From contig NC_134952.1 in NCBI RefSeq assembly GCF_965638725.1, forward strand, positions 66,803,424 to 66,867,423: a stretch of 64,000 nucleotides of DNA, in the 5' to 3' direction. The stretch's first letter is position 1. Every line of letters starts with the position of its first letter. Shown piece after piece: positions 56,480 to 64,000 of the stretch. Source of the stretch: Aptenodytes patagonicus. Lineage: Eukaryota; Chordata; Aves; Sphenisciformes; Spheniscidae. Position numbers and translations under genes: made by a program. The notes beneath the pieces are model-generated. The model made no database searches. It had not been told where the DNA came from and was given only the letters and a program-made list of their open reading frames with translations.

Positions 56480-59400
56480 GGGCCTCGAAAACAATTTCTG
56501 TGGGCTGGTTTTGGGTCTCAAAAGCAGGGGCAGAAAAAGACTAAGTCCTGTGTTTTCAGAGCTTGAAAGCAGAGATTGTCTCTCATTTTTCAGGCTGGAA
56601 GACTGAGTCTAAGTCCCGTGGTTTTGGGGCTCAAAAACAGGGCAAGTGCTGCATTTCTGAAGCTCGGAAAAAGACTTAAGTCAGTCGTGTATTTTGGGGA
56701 CTTGGAAACGGAGGCTCAGTTGGCAGTTTTCAGCCCCCAAAATGGAGGCGCGGGGGGGGTGGGTGGAATGGGAGGGCATTGGGGGCAGGGTGTGTGGCCC
56801 CCCCCCCACCGGAACTGGGGGTCTGGTCATATTGGTCTCTGAAGTTAGGAAAGCTGGCATGCACAAGGCTGAACTCAATATCTGAGCTAGTCTCTGGGGG
56901 TAAAGGTGCTTTTTTCCCCAAGTTTTTAGGCAAGGCTTGTACAACCACCAGAATAGTTATTAAATAAACAATATTTAGACAATGTACAATTATGACAGTA
57001 ACATTCAAGTTATGACAATGATTGGTTTACAATCTTGCCGAAAGCCCAGGCTGCTTTATTTAGCTTTTAACAAGATGGAGCAGTTAAACCAGAGCTGTAA
57101 TTGCATGGAGCTTCAGTTAGCTTGTAACAGGAAGGAGCTTCTACAATCCAGAGCTGGAAGCAGCAGGAGTGTCTTTTCTCCAGCATGGGCAGTAGCTGGA
57201 GCTAAAATAACTTGGGGCTTCAAATAACCTGAGCTAGAACATCCACTGTCTGGAGCTGAAATTACTTGAAGCACAAGTGTCCATCAGCCAAAGCTGTCAC
57301 AAGCAGGAGCACCTCGTGTCTGGAGTATCCAGGAGCAGAAGCTGGAGCTGGAATTACCTGAAACTCAGAGAAGCCCAAGCGTCCATCTGTTGGAGCTGCA
57401 GTATAGCTGGAGTGTCTATTAGCCAGAAGTGGAGCATCTCATCCCAACTGTGCAATAGTCAGAGCCGCGATTTGGAGCAGGAGATGAAATAACTTGGAGT
57501 TTCAAATACCTGGAGCTGTGAGAACCAGGAGCATCTCTTACCCAGAGCGTCCAGTAGCTGGACTGTCAGCTGGAGCTGTAACAAGCCAGGGTGTCTGTTA
57601 GCCAGGAGCCATGCAGGTGCAGGGAGGCGAGTCATCCTTCTGTGAGCAGGGAGCCCAGCCTCTTCCCTCAGGGATTCAATCCATACCATATGCCCCCCTC
57701 TGTGTGGAGGGTCTCTCCCAGTCCTGTTCGTGAGTGCAGAAGTGAGGTGGGGGTCCTCCCAGCTCTCCTGGGGCAGCCCTGCTGTGAGGGGGTGCAGGGT
57801 GTGGGTGAAGTGGCAGCATGAAGCAGCAGAATCTCCTCCCTGTCTGAAGGGGAGAAGAAACAGAGCTCCTGGGTGCACAGCCCCAGAGACCCCACGGGAG
57901 ATGCCTGTCCCCTCCTCAGCCATAAGAGTCACATTTCTCCCCAGAGGGCAGGCAAGAAAGAGCATCTTGCTCAAATCCCTCTGCTAAGCAGGGTGCATTT
58001 CAGCACAGCACAAAACAACAGGGAGCAGCACTGGGGCTATCAATGGGGTGCAGCTGGGTTGGACCCTAGCAGCTCTTGCTCCACCTTCCCTGAGCTTCCT
58101 TTGCAGCTCCCAGCCTCCCAAATGTGATGCACAAACTGCCTGGGAGGAGCTTTGGTTGGGGGGGCTGTAGGAGCTCTCTACAGAGCACTGATCATTCTTA
58201 GGCGTCACCTGCCCCACGCTTGTGTTTGTACAGTGCAGCAGGAGGCAATGGGGGCAGCCCCCCCCCCACCCCAGCCCAGCCAGCCCTGCTCCAGCAGTCC
58301 CTTAGCCCAGCTGCAGGAGCAGCCACAGAGGACCCAGTAACAGACTGGCCAAGAGGGACAAGTGCTGAGCTGGGAGCCCCAGGCATCCCTGATGAGCTCA
58401 GCAGGGAGCCGAGACCTCCTTGTGAGCCAGAACACATGAACTGCAATGACAGCAAGCTGACCTTCCAGCAACATCTGCTCTGTGGTGTCCTTCACCCACT
58501 TAACATGTCTACACTACAAAGTAAGATGGTACCTACCCAAGACAAGCTGCTCTGCAGAATCGCCCCGGACAGACAGATGCTTGCCAGGGATGCTTGGCTG
58601 ACTACCCCCTCCATGATGTGGACCATCTGTGACAAGAGGCTTTTCTGTCATTGCTGCTCCTGGCAGCAGTTTGGCAAGTGTCATGCTGATAACACCTCAA
58701 ATAATACATACAGGTGTGCCTGTAGGTAAGTGATCATAAGTACATACTTGCTTTACTAGTTGTGATTTGTAGTAACTTGTAGTAAATTCACAGAAGCAAA
58801 GCCTCTCTATCCTTGTGTACTACAGCATCCTACAAACCAGCTGTAGTGACATTCACACACCTGTGGATCATGTTGCCCACATATGTTGTGGCACTGCCAC
58901 CTGTGCAGCCAAATCAGCCCTGGCCTGAGGCTCCAACAGGGACACATGCCCTGGAGTTGGCATCACCCAGCTCAGCCTGGTGCAGCCATGCTCACCCCAC
59001 AGCCCATGCACAGATGATGGGGTCCTCAGCAGGGCCAGCCCTGCACTCAGAAGTTGCTCCCAGAGAAGGGGGAAACCTGCCCAGGGCAGTTCCACATGGC
59101 ACTTGGCACCAGCCAGCCCAGGGGGAGGCACCCGTGGACCCCTGCAGTGACACCCCATGGAGTGCCCCAGGCCTCCTGCCACCCCACAAGTCCCCACGTG
59201 GCCCCCAGCCCGCTGCAGCCTGCACCTGGCCCAGGGACAGGCACCACTGCCCCCAGCAACACTTGGAGTGGTCCCCGCCCTGGTGAGCAGCAACAACCAA
59301 CACCACCACCCACAGTGGGGTTTTCCTGGGCAACAGCTGGACACAGCCCTGGTGTGTCCTACCCTGCTGGACTCTGCCACAGGCACAGCACCTCCTGCAG

Positions 59401-59640
59401 CATGACCTCAAGACTCCCGTGTCCTGGCCAGCAGCGAGAGCCCGCTCAACCCTGATTGTGGGACTGTTTGGCCGCTGCTTTGGGCACTCACGAGGCATTG
59501 CCTGCAGCTCCTGTGCCCACCAATGTTCCTTGAACAAAGTGAGCACCGGTGCCCCTCACCCAGGCTCGGGGCTGGCTGCTCCTAGCTCCTCACTGCACTG
59601 CTGCGGCATTGCCTGCAAGGACAAGAGCCCCATGAGGACC
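56480..59640. repeat. Segmental duplication unit, copy 2
   Basis: Collinear partner of 34300-37567, 22 kb away in the same orientation. Both copies directly follow a CpG island. This copy lost the AATAAA-like motif present on the minus strand of copy 1 near 34647. Confidence 0.85.
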
Positions 59641-61220
59641 CAGGTCCCTGCGGGGGTCAGAGCTCTGTCCCCGGTCCCAATGCCCCAACCACTGCATGTG
59701 TTGGGGGAGAAACAGCCCTGGAGAGGAGACCCCATGAGCAGGGATGGGCAAAGCCATGGGGTCCCAGCAGCCCCTGCCAGGATGGGCCAAGGGGTAGAAG
59801 GACCCTAAGCAGGAATGACTGTCAGGGGACCCCATAACAACCATCACAGTGGGAGGGGAGATGGGGGCAGGGGGTCTGCAGGAGCCCCCATGCTGGGGAC
59901 ACAGGGCTCACCTGTCACTGGAAAGGGGGCACCCCAGCACTCATGGGTGGCTTTGAAGACCTTGACCCTAGGTGCTTTCAGCTCATCCATGAGCTCCCAG
60001 AGCAGCAGAGCTGTCGCTGAACTGGCCATCTGAAATCCTGCAGCTGCCCGTGCCATGGGGGGAGGCTCAGACCCAGCCCCACGCCCCTGCTCCATGCCTG
60101 GTGGGCTGCAGGTGATAGGTATTTGGGTCTAGCAGCCAGGGGCGAGCAGATGTGACCCAGCACACCTGTGGGCCATGCACAGACCAGCACAGTGACATCT
60201 GTCTCCGCAGCAGACACACACACTTGTCAGCTCCCAGCTCGGGCTGTCACCATGCCACAACCACCTTCTCCTGCTTCTCTGTGCATGTTTTGAGTGTGCA
60301 AACACATGCATACGTGCTGTCAGCAAGTTCACAGCCTCACCCCTTCACGCCAGGGATGTGATGGTGCTGCAGCCACTGCGAAAAATGCAACGGGAGTTGC
60401 AGCAGGGAAAACAAAGTGGGTGGGAAAGGAATTTTTGACTAAAACCCACTCCTGTTCTGGAGGTGCCAGGGACAGAAGCACAGATGTGCCAGAGCCTGAG
60501 GGTCCTGTGCAGCCCCAGCCCACCACCATTCTGGGCAAAAGCACCTTTTTTCTGTTAAAAGCAACAAAGCTTAAACCAATCTGAGCCAGCGCTCGGCAGC
60601 TGCAGAGCAACCCCAGCCCCAGCATTACCTCTTCCCTGTTCTTTGCCATGGCAGGTAATGGATAAACCCCTGCACACCCAAGCCCCAGCGAGGTGCAGAT
60701 TGTCCCAGCTCTTCCACCACAGTGTATTATACCCAACACCCACAGCTGCAGGGGTTTCACCCCACAGAGAAGCACCGCCCACGCGACAGGCTCCTAATGG
60801 GGTTTGTGAGGAGGAAGCCAAGTGGGACTGTGATTCCTACACCATCACCATCGCTCCCCCACTGCTGCCTTCTGTGTCTTGGTGCTGGGGACGGTCCAGG
60901 CAGAAATGGGGATGGGTTCAGTGCTCTCGGGCCTCTCCGAGCACAGGGTGATGCTGTCACCAGCTCTGCATGCTGCCGGTGTCCACGGAGAAGCTGAGCT
61001 GTCCACAGCAGGCTTGGCTTTTGTTTTGTTTTATCTTGTCACTGAACTTTGTGGGCTGGTCTCATTGCAGTGTGGGTCTGCAAGAGAAAGTCTCCTTTAT
61101 CTGATAACCTCAGCATTGCTCTGACTGCACAGCATATGAAACTACAATGCTGTCCTCTGGTGCTGCAGGAGGACACAGAGAAACAAATAATAACACACAG
61201 GCAGGAAGACAAACTCTGCT
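59640..61220. other. GC-rich stretch without recognised genes
   Basis: No exon, RNA gene or known repeat recognised. It lies between the duplicated unit and the 3' end of the PLAC8-like gene. Confidence 0.5.
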
Positions 61221-61221
61221 G

Positions 61222-61227
61222 TTTATT
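61222..61227 (-). terminator. Poly(A) signal of the PLAC8-like gene
   Basis: AATAAA on the minus strand, 470 nt past the stop codon. It is the only perfect signal I see close behind the gene. Confidence 0.6.
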
Positions 61228-61696
61228 GCTGGTGTTACGCAGGGAAGGGGGGGAATGAACCACAATCAAGGCAACCCCCCCCGTGATGCATTTCCCAAGG
61301 GCCAGGGCAGCGGTGACTCCTGCTCACAGCGGCTCCACAGGGTGTAGCGAGGACGGTGGCATCTGCAATGGGATGGGAGAGGAGGGTCAGGGAGCAGGGC
61401 CATGCCTTGCCACACCATGCACATGTGTGTGTATGCGTGTCTGTCTGTCCCCGTTCGCCCCCCCAGTCCTGCCTCACTGGACCCAGGTGGTGGGCCCTGA
61501 GCAGATCCCCCATCCTGCAAGAGGTTCCCAGCAACATTTTGCTGCAGGACAGGTCACTCTTGTCACCTGGCCATTGCTGTTTCAGCACCGCACCAACCCC
61601 GTGTCTTAAGTCAACCATCAATGGAAAGGGAGACTCTGGGAACTCACTTGGCTCTGTGCAGCAGTGACTTTATAAACCAGCGCCAGCACGCCCAGC

Positions 61697-61804
61697 TTAC
61701 CAGAATATACCCAGCTCCTTCCTCCGGTTGATGTCTCTCTTCAGCTGGCAGAGCGTGCACATGGGGCAGCACATGGTGGAGGCGCAGTCACCCAGAATGG
61801 AGCC
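61697..61804 (-). CDS. PLAC8: PLAC8-like last coding exon
   Basis: 108 nt including the TAA stop. It carries CCPMCTLCQLKRDINRR and ends ELGIFW. The acceptor is CTCCGCAG. Confidence 0.92.
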   Translation of the reverse strand, partial: GSILGDCASTMCCPMCTLCQLKRDINRRKELGIFW

Positions 61805-62619
61805 CTGCGGAGCAAGGGACATTGTATGAATAATCCCTTCCCACATCAGCTTGTAAGCGTTCCTGTTTTTCATCGTCAACACCCCTGGGCAGCTCAACCC
61901 TGGCCCCACAGCACACTGCCGCTCATGCCCAGCGAGGACTGGGATGAGGCAGTGTGCGACGGGATTACCTCCGGCTCACAGCAGGGATGCAGACGTGTCC
62001 CTGGCTCCCTGCCTGCAGGGCTGCCCATGCAGGTCCCTGCCACTGCTCTTCCCCTCGGGCACCCCTTTCTCCTTCCCTGAGCCGGCACCCCAGCACCCAG
62101 CTCATGGCTGTCGCTGCCAGCGGGGCAGGCCCCACGGTTGGTCACTGACAGGGATGTTGTATCTGGTGCGGTAGAGCGTCCTCATGGCCACGCTGGGGCC
62201 GCACAGGCAGCACTCGTTCATGTCCCCAGCCACTTGGCACCCCAGGCAGCTGAAGCAGAAGGCTCCACAAATACCTGTGGGGCAGCAAGACATGGGCTTG
62301 GCTGAGGAGTGCAAAGAAAGAGGAAAGGGGGGAAAACCGGCTGGGGATGCGGCTGTGGGAGCCATGGCTCTTGACCTCAGATGAGAGCTGCTCTGCCACT
62401 GGTACCCACAAAAATGGGGTTTGCAGCAGGGGTGATGCCACAGAAGGAGCGGGGAAAACACCAGAAACACATCGTGACCCAACACCAGGAACGAGGGGTA
62501 TGTGTGTACTCACACACGCCAAAGTCGGAGCAGCAGTCCAGCAGCCCTGACTGCCACTCGCCTACCCGCGGGGCAGTTGAAAACTGGGGCTGAACTGTTA
62601 TCACGTGGTGAGAAGCCAT
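61697..62619 (-). CDS. PLAC8: PLAC8-like cysteine-rich protein, complete
   Basis: Three coding exons (62619-62514, 62274-62150, 61804-61697) join in frame to 112 codons plus stop; human PLAC8 has 115. PLAC8 (onzin) family proteins are small cysteine-rich proteins linked in mammals to immune-cell, epithelial and fat-cell functions; the molecular activity is unsettled. The family core is plain: SGLLDCCSDFGVC, CFSCLGCQVAGDMNECCLCG, SVAMRTLYRTRYNIPGSI, CCPMCTLCQLKRDINRR, with about fifteen cysteines. Splice sites are GTGAGT, GTCAGT and AG acceptors. A further acceptor (TTCCTTCCAG, ending at 62659) suggests that the start exon carries 39 nt of 5' UTR, with a first non-coding exon further right. 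The N-terminus is shorter and unlike mammals. Other bird genomes hold several PLAC8-like genes, so orthology to PLAC8 itself is tentative. Confidence 0.93.
62150..62274 (-). CDS. PLAC8: PLAC8-like middle exon
   Basis: 125 nt holding the most conserved part of the family (DMNECCLCG, then SVAMRTLYRTRY). The acceptor is CCCCACAG and the donor GTCAGT, after the codons Ile-Pro. Confidence 0.93.
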
Positions 62620-62658
62620 TGGCAGCACGGGGTCAGGTCCCTCCAGGCAGTTTGTGGA
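62514..62658 (-). CDS. PLAC8: PLAC8-like exon with start codon
   Basis: 39 nt of 5' UTR, then codons 1-35 and one base of Cys36, with the GLLDCCSDFGVC opening of the domain. The donor is T|GTGAGT. Confidence 0.88.
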
Positions 62659-62659
62659 C

Positions 62660-64000
62660 TGGAAGGAAAAGCCATCAGAGAAAGATGCCGCAGGTGTTTC
62701 TGAAGTGGGTGTCTTGCTCAGGCTGCTGCATTCAAAGACAGAGGGCAGCACAGGTCCTGAGGTGTCCCCACTGCCAGGGCACTGCCTGGGCAGTGGGGGG
62801 CACAGCTGTGCCAGGAGCTGCTGCTGTCCTTTGCAGCAAAGCTCTCCCCAAAACCAGCCCCCCACCAAAGGCAGCAGAACCTCATCCCCCTGCCTATGCA
62901 AGTAAAATGCCTCTGTAAGAAGAGGTCCTTCTGCTTCAGAGCCTCAGTGCTTCAACACTTCAATCCTGTCTTCTCATCCCCAGTTCATCTTTCATCATTA
63001 TCTGCTTAAAATGGTAATTTTTTTTTATGTTCACAGTGTCCCAAAGCTACTACAGCTCAGTCCTAGTCTTTCCCAAGCTCTCAATAGTCACCTTAATCCT
63101 TGCTTTGTTCCCTGAACATCTCAGCCTGTTTGCCTCCCCCTCTCCCTTCCTTCTTCACCTGCTTTCTTAGCAGGCTTCAAGGCAGTGGGTTTTCCTTGTC
63201 CATCACCCTAAGCCCAGTCACCAGTTCCCATCCCTCCTCCACTTGCCTATCTGTGCCAGTGCCTCGTCCTCGTCCTCGTCCTCCTCTCCCTGAGTTCCCT
63301 GGGGCCACCATGGCCCCTGGAGCTCCACTCCTGCCCATCCTTCACCAGCAAAGGGCTGCAGCCTCTGAGAGCAGCAGCAGAGCTCCTGCCCTGCAGCACC
63401 ATCCCCAACCTCACCTGACCCATGTAACGACTCCACCTGCACCTCCATCTCCACCTCCAGGTGTGGCCCCTTCCCTCCCCGCTGCCACCTGCAAGGCACA
63501 GCACCACCCTCTGCCATTCTCACTTCAGCTTCGGAGCTTTAATTTAAAAAAAAATAAAATAGAGGATGCTCTCATAGGAACTTCCATACAGACACTTCCT
63601 GCCCTGTGCCCAAGCTCGGCACCGCTCTGCTAAGCAGCACAGGGCTGAGGTGCAAAGGCTCCCGTGCTCTTACAGCTACAAGGGCGCTCTCCTGCTCCCA
63701 ACGCACAGCCACACATCCTCAGCAAAGAAATCATCAGCAGGAAAGTAGCCTGAACTTTGGACCCTGTAACTGTGGGCTGCTGCTCCTTTGCCCGGGAAGG
63801 GTCCCAGGGCAGCTCCCCAGCGAGGTCCTCTCCAGCTGCCACGTCCCTGCACGGCGCATGGGCATTTCCGTGACGGGCATTACAGGTGTTTAACAGAGCA
63901 CTTTTAGACAGTTCGTGTCCTGCCTGCCCCTGCCCAGCTTTAACACGTTTGTCCTGCCTGCACAGGCAGCACCGCTTCTTGTCTGGGTGACAGCCGGGGG
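62660..64000. other. 5' flank of the PLAC8-like gene
   Basis: Presumably first intron and upstream sequence. It contains a (CCTCGT)n-like microsatellite near 63265-63290 and an A-rich run near 63545. No exon can be supported. Confidence 0.4.

Noticed and set aside
55668-56606. 312-codon plus-strand frame through the CpG island
   Set aside because: It starts in a minisatellite, passes through promoter elements (CCAAT, YY1, GC boxes) and shows no domain.
1-64000. tRNA, rRNA or known small RNA genes
   Set aside because: No cloverleaf with A/B box motifs or rRNA segment was recognised by eye.

Overview
This is eukaryotic, avian-type genomic DNA. The evidence is: CR1 LINE 3' ends with the ATTCTATG tail, an avian ERVL-type solo LTR, large introns with GT/AG splice sites, CpG islands, and very GC-rich stretches full of minisatellites like those on small or subtelomeric avian chromosomes. 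Two protein-coding genes can be assembled with confidence, both on the minus strand. One is a complete ABCG2-type half-transporter (15 coding exons, 8347-24840, 663 codons plus stop, all reading frames joining exactly). The other is a complete PLAC8-like cysteine-rich gene (three coding exons, 61697-62619, 112 aa).

Layout. 1-5.4 kb holds a decayed, collinear copy of part of the ABCG2 gene (remnants of exons 4, 7, 8 and 9 in the same order and strand), plus a ~480 bp tract almost identical to one inside an intron of the intact gene. A CpG island at about 6.65-7.12 kb separates that relic from the 3' end of the intact ABCG2 gene (8.3-24.8 kb). CR1 fragments lie in the ABCG2 introns and a solo ERVL LTR lies just upstream of its start exon. 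25.5-33.1 kb has no recognisable gene.

From 33 to 60 kb the sequence turns GC-rich and repetitive. It holds four CpG islands (33.1, 40.7, 44.5 and 55.7-56.5 kb), a ~3.2 kb unit present twice (34.3-37.6 and 56.5-59.6 kb), ~1 kb tandem units (37.4-39.75 kb) and a perfect (GGCGT)20 array. Several diverged minisatellites follow, one split by a CR1 element carrying reverse transcriptase. An internally deleted endogenous retrovirus lies at 48.4-52.7 kb (RNase H, integrase and env remnants, polypurine tract and 3' LTR). The PLAC8-like gene lies at the right end.

ABCG2 encodes an ATP-driven efflux half-transporter of the plasma membrane. PLAC8-family proteins are small intracellular or membrane-associated cysteine-rich proteins. 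Nothing in the sequence suggests the two genes work together. Most open frames in the GC-rich half are by-products of repeats and lack coding support.
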